DNA of 27,175 nt from positions 1 to 27,175 of the forward strand of contig JAEYPH010000121.1 of NCBI GenBank assembly GCA_023410875.1. The letters are read 5' to 3'. The position numbers were made by a program, and so were the translations under genes. This stretch comes from Bacillota bacterium. GTDB lineage: Bacteria > Bacillota > Clostridia > Christensenellales > UMGS416. This document shows positions 21,403 through 27,175 of this stretch, in pieces. Within the stretch, counting starts at the first letter, position 1. Each line of letters begins with the position of its first letter. The notes below the pieces were generated by a model. That model was not told where the DNA came from and ran no database searches. It saw nothing but the letters and a program-made list of their open reading frames with translations.

Positions 21403-22953
21403 ATGAAGAGGACTCTGGTATGCCTGATGCTCTCGATGCTGTTGGTGTTGGCGGCTGCCGGCTGCGCGACCACCGACACTCCCTCGGCGACACCTTCCGC
21501 CCCGGCCGGCGACGCCTCGCAGGCTCCTTCGGCCTCCACACCGGCTTCGGCGCAGCCGATGAAGCTGACGATCCGCATGTTCTACCATGGCGAGATCGAC
21601 AAAACCATGGCCCAGCAGAAGCTGGATTTCACCAACAACAAGATCGCCAACTTCCACCGCGAGCACTCGGGCGTGGACGTAACCTTTATGCCCGCCCTGG
21701 CCGACGCCGCCCAGGAGCAGCAGAAGAAGGCCATGATACTGGCCAGCAACGACACGCCGGACATGATGGACATGAGCCGCGACGAATACTACAAGTACGC
21801 GCTGCAGGGCGTGCTCACGGAGACCACGCCGTATCTGGCCTCCATGCCCGATTATACCAAGCTGGCCGGCCAGGCCGTTCTGGACGCACCGCTGCATCAG
21901 GGAAAGCTCTTTGGGTTCCCCTCGGTGCGTGAGGAGCTGGACAACAATCTGGGCGGCACGCTGCTGGTGCGACAGGACGTCATGGACGCCAACGGCTTGA
22001 CCGCGCCCAAGACCATCGACGACGTCTACACGCTGCTCAAAACCGTCAAGGAGAAGACCAAGTACATCCCGCTGACCTCGGCTGGGGACAACTTCCTGTA
22101 CATCAAGTCCGCGTTCCGCGTGGCCCTGGATTATAAGGATGCCGGCGGTAAGCTGGAGTACATCTGGGTGCAGCCGGAATTCAAGGAGTACCTGGCCTTC
22201 ATGAACAAGCTGTACAGTGAAAAGCTGCTGGACAACGAGTACATTACGCTCAACGGCACCACGCTGACCGAAAAGCTCATGGGCGACCAGGCTTTCTCCA
22301 CGAATCAGGGCTGGGCCTATGCGTGTGTGAACATCCGAGACATCGGAACCAAGATCAGCGGCGCCAAGATCGCCTGCCTGCCGCTGCCCTCCGGCCCCAA
22401 CGGCCAAAAACCGGTGCTGGGCTCCGGCTGGCCGGTCATGCGCCTGTGGGTGGTCCCCATGGCCGCCAAAAACAAGGACGCAGCCGCCAAGTTTATGAAC
22501 TACATGGCCACCGCCGAGTCCAAGGCCACGCAGGATTATGGCATCGAGGGCGAGGACTATACCAAGGCCGCCGACGGCAAGGTCAACCAGACCACCGAGC
22601 AGCAGATGAACGTGACATGGAAGATCTGCTACGAGGTCATGTCCACGCCGGATTCCTTCAAGGTCCGCCTGGTGGCCAAGGGCTACGATTGGGCTTACAA
22701 CCAGTTCCTGGATGCCCAGAAGGACGCCGAGGTCGTGCCCAACTACTTGTCTCTGCTGCCGCCCGACGATTCCTTCATCAAGCTGCAGCAGCAGTTGGCG
22801 CTGTCCACCTTCGTCAGCGAAGAGACCGCCAAGTTCATCAGCGGCACCCGGCCGCTCAGCGAGTTCGACAAGTTCGTCCAGGAGCTCAAGGATAAGGGCC
22901 TGGATAAGCAGACCGATGCGCTGAACACGTGGTATAATGCCAACAAGAAGTAA
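21403..22953 (+). CDS. Extracellular solute-binding lipoprotein, LipO/YtcQ type
   Basis: 516 residues. The signal peptide ends in a lipobox (LAAAGC, Cys21), followed by a Ser/Ala/Pro-rich linker of about 30 residues. The mature part is a family 1 solute-binding fold (TIRMFYHGEIDKTMAQQKLDF, LASNDTPDMMDMSRDEYYKYAL, FPSVREELDNNLGGTLLVRQDV, AAKFMNYMATAESKATQDYGIEGEDY). The LxxYGIEGxDY-type motif is typical of the LipO/YtcQ group that partners LplB/YtcP permeases. It sits on the outer face of the membrane and delivers substrate to the permeases. AAGGAGG lies 9 nt before the ATG. The substrate is unknown; family precedents are complex glycans and their fragments. Confidence 0.9.
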   Translation: MKRTLVCLMLSMLLVLAAAGCATTDTPSATPSAPAGDASQAPSASTPASAQPMKLTIRMFYHGEIDKTMAQQKLDFTNNKIANFHREHSGVDVTFMPALADAAQEQQKKAMILASNDTPDMMDMSRDEYYKYALQGVLTETTPYLASMPDYTKLAGQAVLDAPLHQGKLFGFPSVREELDNNLGGTLLVRQDVMDANGLTAPKTIDDVYTLLKTVKEKTKYIPLTSAGDNFLYIKSAFRVALDYKDAGGKLEYIWVQPEFKEYLAFMNKLYSEKLLDNEYITLNGTTLTEKLMGDQAFSTNQGWAYACVNIRDIGTKISGAKIACLPLPSGPNGQKPVLGSGWPVMRLWVVPMAAKNKDAAAKFMNYMATAESKATQDYGIEGEDYTKAADGKVNQTTEQQMNVTWKICYEVMSTPDSFKVRLVAKGYDWAYNQFLDAQKDAEVVPNYLSLLPPDDSFIKLQQQLALSTFVSEETAKFISGTRPLSEFDKFVQELKDKGLDKQTDALNTWYNANKK

Positions 22954-23257
22954 ACCCTAGCAGGAAACCGGGCTCTCTCCGGATAATATGTCTGGGGAGA
23001 GCCCTGCTTACCCCCCCAGTAGTTGCTTGGAAAAAGGTAGCCGATGGCGGATTCATTCCGCCGAGGAAACCGAGAGCCTGAAAGGATTCATACAAAAGCC
23101 CTGCATCAGCGGCGTATTCCACACATTCCATGAGGCATGCATGAGACGTGCGAGCCAATGCCCGCCAGCGACATGCGCGGTGGCGGGCAACGAACAGCAT
23201 ATGCAAGTCGTCTGAATCGCTGCCGATGCAACAGCGTCGGCAGCGAAAGGAGGATAT
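22954..23257. other. 304-nt non-coding region between lipoprotein and PLP enzyme genes
   Basis: The left part holds a terminator-like hairpin (22959-23008). The right part forms two stable stem-loops, TGCCCGCCA/TGGCGGGCA (23159-23167 with 23181-23189) and GCTGCCGA/TCGGCAGC (23219-23226 with 23237-23244), the latter 2 nt before the AAAGGAGG ribosome site. No known riboswitch or T-box sequence was recognised, and no clear promoter. Confidence 0.5.
22959..23008 (+). terminator. Probable terminator or attenuator of the ABC operon
   Basis: GGGCTCTC (22970-22977) pairs with GAGAGCCC (22997-23004), and AGCAGG (22959-22964) can extend the stem with CCTGCT (23003-23008). No T-tract follows, so it may be a partial terminator or an mRNA-stabilising 3' hairpin. 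Confidence 0.45.
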
Positions 23258-24541
23258 ATGAGCCACTACAATCTGCAATGCCTGCTGACAGGCCAAGAGT
23301 TTGAAGATGACGGCGCGATGCTGGCCAACCCAGCAGCGCCAAGGCCGGCGCTGCTGCGCGCCGTGTATTCCAGCCGAGAGCTGCGGGTGCGGGAGGATCA
23401 GCCCGGTTTGTTCCGCTATATGGACTGGCTACCGGTGAACCGCGCGCTGCCGGGGGCCAGCGCGCCGGTGACCTATCGCAGCGACGCGCTGGCCCGGCGG
23501 CTGGGCCTGGACAATCTGTATGTCACCTTCAGCGGCTATTGGCCGGAAAAAGGCGCGGGTATGACGACCGGCACCTTCAAGGAGTGCGAAGCCTATGCCG
23601 TGTGCGCCCGGCTGCCGGCCCAACCGGGTAAGGCGCTGGTCGTGGCCTCGGCGGGCAACACCGCCCGGGCGTTCCTGAAGGTCGCTTCGGACAACGGCAT
23701 GCCGCTGGTCGTCGTCGTGCCCCAATCCTGCCTGGGCGGCCTGTGGACGCAGCGCCCGCTGCCACCCACGGTCCGGGTCGTAGCCGCCGGCGGCGATTCG
23801 GACTATTTCGATGCGATCGACCTGGCGGACCGCATTTGCAAATTCCCGGGCTTCCAGAGCGAGGGCGGCGCCAAAAACGTGGCCCGCCGCGACGGCATGG
23901 GCACAACGGTGCTCTCCGCCGCCACGTTCATCGGCGCCATACCGGATTTCTACTTTCAGGCCGTGGGCAGCGGCACCGGCGCCATCGCCGCCCACGAGGC
24001 CAACCTGCGCCTGAACGCTTCCGGGCAGTACAAGCCCGTGAACATGCGCCTGCAGGTGTCGCAGAACGCGCCCTTCCTGCCGATCTACGAAGCGTGGAAA
24101 GCGGGGCAGCCCGCCACAGGAGACATGGACGCCGCGCAGGCGCGGGAGAAGATGGGGTGCATCGACGCCAAGGTGCTCTCCAACCGCAAGCCGCCCTACG
24201 GCATCACCGGGGGTTTGTACGACGCGCTGAAGGCCACCGGCGGCGACGTCACCGCTGTGACCAACGACGAAGCGCGCCGGGCCCAGGGGCTTTTCGAGGA
24301 GACCGAGGGCTGCGACATCAGCCCCGAGGCCGGCGTTGCGCTGGCGTCGCTTGTACACAGGGTGCGCGCCGGCGTGGTCAAGCGCGGCGCGCTCGTCATG
24401 CTCAACGTGACCGGCGGCGGCTTTGCCCGCATCCAAAAAGAGCTGACCCGATATCCCGTCGTCCCCGATGCCGTCTTCGCCCGGGAGGAATTCGATTCGC
24501 AGGGGCTGAAAGCCTTTTGCGCCGATGCGGTCCGGCGGTGA
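23258..24541 (+). CDS. Cysteate synthase-like PLP enzyme (threonine synthase family)
   Basis: 427-residue fold type II PLP protein. The Schiff-base lysine is Lys108 in TGTFKECEA. The cofactor-binding SAGNTARAF (131-139) and the phosphate loop GSGTG (237-241) are conserved. The N-terminal NLQCLLTGQEFEDDGAML and FSGYWPEKGAGMTTGTFKE segments match the cysteate synthase group (O-phosphoserine plus sulfite to L-cysteate, used for coenzyme M in methanogens) better than classical threonine synthase, but the catalysed reaction in bacteria is open. AAAGGAGG lies before the ATG. It follows the ABC operon by 304 nt; it converges with the GrpB gene on the other strand, 39 nt away. No coenzyme M or sulfonate genes are nearby. 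Confidence 0.7.
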   Translation: MSHYNLQCLLTGQEFEDDGAMLANPAAPRPALLRAVYSSRELRVREDQPGLFRYMDWLPVNRALPGASAPVTYRSDALARRLGLDNLYVTFSGYWPEKGAGMTTGTFKECEAYAVCARLPAQPGKALVVASAGNTARAFLKVASDNGMPLVVVVPQSCLGGLWTQRPLPPTVRVVAAGGDSDYFDAIDLADRICKFPGFQSEGGAKNVARRDGMGTTVLSAATFIGAIPDFYFQAVGSGTGAIAAHEANLRLNASGQYKPVNMRLQVSQNAPFLPIYEAWKAGQPATGDMDAAQAREKMGCIDAKVLSNRKPPYGITGGLYDALKATGGDVTAVTNDEARRAQGLFEETEGCDISPEAGVALASLVHRVRAGVVKRGALVMLNVTGGGFARIQKELTRYPVVPDAVFAREEFDSQGLKAFCADAVRR

Positions 24542-24580
24542 ACGGTTGGGGGATTGCTCTTTGATATTGACGGCTCGTGG

Positions 24581-25105
24581 CTATGCGTCATGCAGGAGCC
24601 CGCATTTCCGGTAGATACCCTCAATGCAGGCGCTCTTGTAGGCGATATAGCTGTCCATATCATCGGGGAACAGCCGGGCTCCCTGCTGTTTCACCTCGCT
24701 ATAGGCCGCCGCTTCTTGCGGATGGGCTCTCAGATAGTCTCGAAACCCAATATGCCTTCTTAACTCCGGGGAATCCTGAGGGCAGACGTATAAATGGTGG
24801 GTCATGAAATGGGGTTTCCCATCGTAGCGGAAAGCCTCCCGGCCCTCGATGCCAAGATTGCCCTCATGCTGATACCCGATGGCGGCCAACCGGTCAACCA
24901 CAACGGGGAAGACGCTGCCGTCGGCGATGATCACATCGATATCGATGATCGGCTTTGCCCATAGTCCTTCCACAGAAGTGCTTCCAACATGTTCAATGCC
25001 GATTGCCGTTTCACCCAACGCAGCAGCTAAATCTTGCCGGATGCGTTCGAACTCCACGGCCCAACGTTTGTCGTAGGGGGCGACAACCACACGTTTCGTC
25101 TTCAT
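24581..25105 (-). CDS. GrpB family protein (nucleotidyltransferase-like)
   Basis: 174 residues of the GrpB/UPF0157 family, a nucleotidyltransferase-fold group. The signature VGSTSVEGLWAKPIIDIDVII contains the GS and DxD residues of the nucleotidyltransferase core (about 42-60), followed by a YQHEGNLGIEGREAF segment and the FMTHHLYVCP strand. The C-terminal RAHPQEAAAYSEVKQQGA stretch and length are usual. Targets of this family are not firmly known. AGGTGG lies 8 nt before the ATG. The nitronate-monooxygenase-like gene ends 69 nt upstream on the same strand, so the two may share a transcript, though no link in function is apparent. Confidence 0.85.
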   Translation of the reverse strand: MKTKRVVVAPYDKRWAVEFERIRQDLAAALGETAIGIEHVGSTSVEGLWAKPIIDIDVIIADGSVFPVVVDRLAAIGYQHEGNLGIEGREAFRYDGKPHFMTHHLYVCPQDSPELRRHIGFRDYLRAHPQEAAAYSEVKQQGARLFPDDMDSYIAYKSACIEGIYRKCGLLHDA

Positions 25106-25174
25106 ATGTCATACCACCTGCAGAAGTCGATCTGCTTATTCGCTGTGATCACTCATTGGATCATGGAAAGTTCT

Positions 25175-26269
25175 TTAGTCGTCGTGGTCGCCTTTGGCCT
25201 TGTTAAACTGGCTTTTGAGCATATCGATCAGTTCCTTAACGGATATGATGGATTCCGTACGGTAGGCGTTTTGCCCCGCAAACGCGAACCCGTGTTTGAA
25301 GTTGCCTTTCTTCGCATTCAGCAACGCCTGGGCGATGCAATACGGGCTGTCCTTGTACGCACACGTCGTGATGCAGTGATACGGACAGCTGTATGGCTTT
25401 TTGCTGCCCGCCATGGAACTGCGTAGAAAATCGTTGATGATAGCGCGGCCTGGCAACCCCACCGGGCTTTTGATGATGCCGATGTCCTCCCGCTTTGCAT
25501 CGATGTAGCTCTTCTTAAACGCCTCGGAAGCGTCACATTCCACCGTCGGCACAAAACGCGTCCCCATCTGCACGCCATCCGCACCCAACTGCATGATCTT
25601 ATAAATATCCTCGCCGGTATAGATACCACCCGCGGCAATGACCGGTATAGCCCTGCCGCTACGCTCCCCGATCACCCTCGCCTCTTTGATCACGTCGGGT
25701 ATCAGCTTCTCCAGAGCGTAATCGGGATTATCAATCTGCTCCGGCTTAAACCCCAGGTGGCCGCCCGCCATGGGTCCTTCCACCACGAACGCATCGGGGA
25801 CATACTCGTAATCGTTCATCCATTTTTGTGCGATGATCCTTGCCGCCTTGCCGGACGACACGATGGGCACCAGCATTGTCCTCTTGCTGCCTTTCAAAAA
25901 ACCTGGCAGACTCAGCGGCAAACCCGCGCCGGAGAATATCACATCGATCTTTTCATTGATCGCTGTTCTGACCATATCCGAAAAGTTGCTTAGCGCAACC
26001 ATGATATTGACGCCGATGATTCCTGAGGACATGCTCCTCGCTTTTTTAATCTGTTCGATCAGCGCGTTGATATTGCATTGCTCGAAATCCCGGCTAAACC
26101 CGTAGTCCTGCATGCCGATACCTGCGGTTGCGATAACGCCGACTCCTCCCTGATTTGCGACCGCCGACGCAAGCCCGGACAGCGAAATGCCGACACCCAT
26201 GCCGCCCTGTACGATGGGAAGCTTAGCCTTTAGATTTCCTATGATGAGGTCTTTCATTTTTATGTCCAT
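25175..26269 (-). CDS. Nitronate monooxygenase (2-nitropropane dioxygenase) family flavoprotein
   Basis: 364-residue FMN-binding TIM barrel. The start QGGMGVGISLSGLASAVANQGGVG (21-44) is the FMN phosphate-side signature, and GPMAGGHLGF carries the catalytic-type His171. IPVIAAGGIYTGEDI and GADGVQMGTRF (about 208-239) are the standard second half. Near the C terminus four cysteines (295, 299, 303, 311) in SCPYHCITTC...YCIAQAL could bind a metal or Fe-S cluster, as seen in some Firmicute members. The enzyme would oxidise alkyl nitronates or act as an enoyl-ACP-reductase-like FabK relative; the substrate is unproven. The ATG at 26269 has GAGGAAGGAA upstream; an in-frame start 14 codons earlier lacks one. 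Its base composition is visibly less GC-rich than the neighbours. Confidence 0.85.
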   Translation of the reverse strand: MDIKMKDLIIGNLKAKLPIVQGGMGVGISLSGLASAVANQGGVGVIATAGIGMQDYGFSRDFEQCNINALIEQIKKARSMSSGIIGVNIMVALSNFSDMVRTAINEKIDVIFSGAGLPLSLPGFLKGSKRTMLVPIVSSGKAARIIAQKWMNDYEYVPDAFVVEGPMAGGHLGFKPEQIDNPDYALEKLIPDVIKEARVIGERSGRAIPVIAAGGIYTGEDIYKIMQLGADGVQMGTRFVPTVECDASEAFKKSYIDAKREDIGIIKSPVGLPGRAIINDFLRSSMAGSKKPYSCPYHCITTCAYKDSPYCIAQALLNAKKGNFKHGFAFAGQNAYRTESIISVKELIDMLKSQFNKAKGDHDD

Positions 26270-26311
26270 CAATTTCCTTCCTCGTTTCATTTGCCAGTCG
26301 TTATGGATCAT

Positions 26312-26618
26312 GTGGCTAAATTTATGATGGTCTATTTAGAAAGAATTTAAAAGACATACAATAAATCTACTTCGCCATTATTAGCACTTCTAACAATTTG
26401 TTTCAGCATAACACACGATGTGTTTCAAATATACAGAAAGCAGCGTTATTTATAAAAAATTCACGATTGGATGGAAACGGAGGGTTATACGTTTGCCGAA
26501 CGAATTTGGATTGCATTCTTCAAAAAAACACACCGACGTCTTCGGCTCTTGTGAGTAGGTTTGCTTTATCACCGTCCGTCCGCCAAAATAGAGCCCCCTC
26601 GTTTGAGGGGGCTCAGCT
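26312..26618. other. 307-nt AT-rich non-coding region
   Basis: No credible gene. It contains the upstream region of the nitronate-monooxygenase-like gene, where only weak promoter matches are visible (a TTGTAT box at about 26352-26357), and the tRNA-Ser terminator at 26591-26614. Confidence 0.55.
26591..26614 (-). terminator. Terminator of tRNA-Ser
   Basis: GAGCCCCCTC (26591-26600) pairs perfectly with GAGGGGGCTC (26605-26614), loop GTTT. It lies 4 nt past the tRNA CCA end on the minus strand and is followed by TATTTTGG. Confidence 0.8.
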
Positions 26619-26707
26619 TGGCGGAGAAGGTGGGATTCGAACCCACGAGACGTTGCCGTCTACCTGATTTCGAGTCAGGCCCGTTATGACCACTTCGATA
26701 CTTCTCC
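26619..26707 (-). tRNA. tRNA-Ser (anticodon CGA)
   Basis: 89 nt including an encoded CCA. The acceptor arms GGAGAAG and CTTCTCC pair perfectly, followed by G and CCA. The anticodon stem CCTGA/TCAGG holds the loop CTCGAAA, anticodon CGA, which reads UCG. A long variable arm (TAGACGGCAACGTCT region) and the GGTTCGAATCC T-arm are typical of class II tRNA-Ser. Confidence 0.97.
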
Positions 26708-26769
26708 AAATATGCGGTTGTGCTTTGCTAGCGAATCCATGTTCGATCCATCGCCTGCGTAGCTTTTTG

Positions 26770-26798
26770 ATTATAATACAGTGGCACCTGCTTGGCAA
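26770..26798 (-). promoter_or_regulatory. Promoter of tRNA-Ser
   Basis: Minus-strand TTGCCA (26793-26798), 17 nt, TATAAT (26770-26775). The mature tRNA starts about 56 nt downstream. Confidence 0.7.
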
Positions 26799-26812
26799 GG
26801 CGTAAAAACAGG

Positions 26813-26841
26813 TTGACAGCCTTTAGAACACATGATAAAAT
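26813..26841 (+). promoter_or_regulatory. Promoter of the tRNA-Gln-tRNA-Glu pair
   Basis: Perfect TTGACA (26813-26818), 17 nt, TAAAAT (26836-26841). It diverges from the tRNA-Ser promoter, with 14 nt between the two -35 boxes. Confidence 0.75.
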
Positions 26842-26859
26842 AACCTTCGCACCAAATGT

Positions 26860-26933
26860 TGCGGAATAGTGTAAAGGTAGCACAAACGGCTCTGACCCGT
26901 TTCGCCTAGGTTCGAATCCTAGTTCCGCAGCCA
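26860..26933 (+). tRNA. tRNA-Gln (anticodon CTG)
   Basis: 74 nt including CCA. Acceptor TGCGGAA pairs with TTCCGCA. The anticodon stem AACGG/CCGTT holds loop CTCTGAC, anticodon CTG, which reads CAG. The T-arm CTAGG/CCTAG encloses TTCGAAT. Discriminator base G. Confidence 0.96.
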
Positions 26934-26937
26934 GCCT

Positions 26938-27013
26938 GCCCCCATGGTCTAGTGGCCTAGGACACCGCCCTCTCACGGCGGCAACAGGGGTTCGAATCCC
27001 CTTGGGGGTGCCA
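26938..27013 (+). tRNA. tRNA-Glu (anticodon CTC)
   Basis: 76 nt including CCA, starting 4 nt after tRNA-Gln. Acceptor GCCCCCA pairs with TGGGGGT. The anticodon stem CCGCC/GGCGG holds loop CTCTCAC, anticodon CTC, which reads GAG. The T-loop is TTCGAAT. Confidence 0.96.
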
Positions 27014-27019
27014 ATTCTT

Positions 27020-27056
27020 TGCCTGTAGCGCATCAGCGCTGCAGGCATCTTTTTTT
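27020..27056 (+). terminator. Terminator of the tRNA-Gln-tRNA-Glu transcript
   Basis: TGCCTGTAGCGC (27020-27031) pairs with GCGCTGCAGGCA (27036-27047) with one G-U pair, then TCTTTTTTTG. It sits 6 nt past the CCA of tRNA-Glu. Confidence 0.85.
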
Positions 27057-27066
27057 GTGAAACGAA

Positions 27067-27089
27067 AACCCCCAGCTAGGCTGGGGGTT
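27067..27089 (-). terminator. Terminator of a minus-strand transcript entering from the right edge
   Basis: AACCCCCAGC (27067-27076) pairs perfectly with GCTGGGGGTT (27080-27089), loop TAG. The minus-strand read continues TTTTCGTTTC, so it ends a transcript whose body lies at and beyond 27090. Confidence 0.7.
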
Positions 27090-27175
27090 CAGGGAAGCTT
27101 CCAGCTATAAGTAGCCATCCTTCGCACACTCTGATAGGATGCAAGCAGGTCTGCCAACCGCAAGCAACAAGAAGG
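27090..27175 (-). other. 3' end of an unidentified minus-strand transcript (RNA or protein gene)
   Basis: 86 nt directly upstream of the terminator on the minus strand. One frame is open from the edge to a TGA overlapping the hairpin (C terminus ...RRMATYSWKLP), but 28 codons without a stop is weak evidence. The stretch also contains ATCCT/AGGAT-type arms around GTGTGCGA that could belong to a structured RNA. It cannot be identified from this fragment. Confidence 0.3.

Noticed and set aside
26398..26667. 89-residue plus-strand frame ending in GGEGGIRTHETLPST.
   Set aside because: The tail is the well-known false translation of the antisense strand of tRNA-Ser, and the frame has no ribosome site.
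26728..27048. 106-residue minus-strand frame containing GIRTPVAAVRGRCPRPLDHGG and ELGFEPRRNGSEPF.
   Set aside because: It is the antisense translation of tRNA-Glu and tRNA-Gln, and both promoters also lie within or beside it.

Overview
The window looks like chromosomal DNA of a GC-rich anaerobic Firmicute (Clostridia-like). Reasons: strong AGGAGG-type ribosome binding sites almost everywhere, sigma-A type promoters, LplB/YtcP/LipO-type sugar ABC genes without their own ATPase, TelA/XpaC proteins, UroD-family methyltransferase-like proteins, and several oxygen-sensitive-looking 4Fe-4S proteins. No phage, transposase, CRISPR array or rRNA gene is visible. The genus cannot be named from the sequence.

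Layout. (1) 1-2250: a small unknown ORF (-), a UroD-family protein with a zinc-ligand triad, and an HDIG-type HD protein. (2) 2377-6700: a minus-strand operon read xpaC-like, then a substrate-binding/VWA fusion, then telA. Both gaps inside it are filled with long stem-loop elements. (3) 6852-7895: a soluble protein with two GGDEF domains (-). (4) 8060-11628: an ECF sigma factor, a membrane-anchored anti-sigma-like protein, a small secreted protein, a membrane-anchored extracytoplasmic protein and a degenerate second sigma-like protein (+). (5) 11682-13861: a CE7 acetyl esterase overlapping an FAD-dependent oxidoreductase by 4 nt. (6) 14026-19195 (-): an IclR-type regulator, three tandem paralogous 4Fe-4S proteins related to epoxyqueuosine reductase, and a second UroD-family protein that lacks the zinc triad. 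(7) 19509-22953 (+): two CUT1-type permeases and their lipoprotein. (8) 23258-26269: a cysteate/threonine-synthase-like PLP enzyme, a GrpB-family protein and a nitronate monooxygenase-like flavoprotein. (9) 26619-27013: tRNA-Ser(CGA) diverging from a tRNA-Gln(CTG)-tRNA-Glu(CTC) pair, then a terminator and the 3' end of an unidentified minus-strand transcript at the right edge.

How it may work together (inference). The block from about 11.7 to 23 kb reads as one inducible uptake-and-catabolism locus. IclR-type palindromes (TTCC...GGAA or the reverse) sit at the promoter of the ABC operon, over the -10 of the iclR-like gene, and in the leader of the second UroD gene. The ABC genes would import an oligosaccharide- or glycoside-like substrate. 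The CE7 esterase would deacetylate, and the FAD, 4Fe-4S and UroD-like proteins suggest redox or methyl-group chemistry on the product. No corrinoid protein or corrinoid activator lies in the window, so the methyl-transfer idea is unproven. The ECF sigma cluster at 8-11.6 kb looks like a self-contained cell-envelope signalling unit of unknown stimulus and is the other candidate for an undescribed system.
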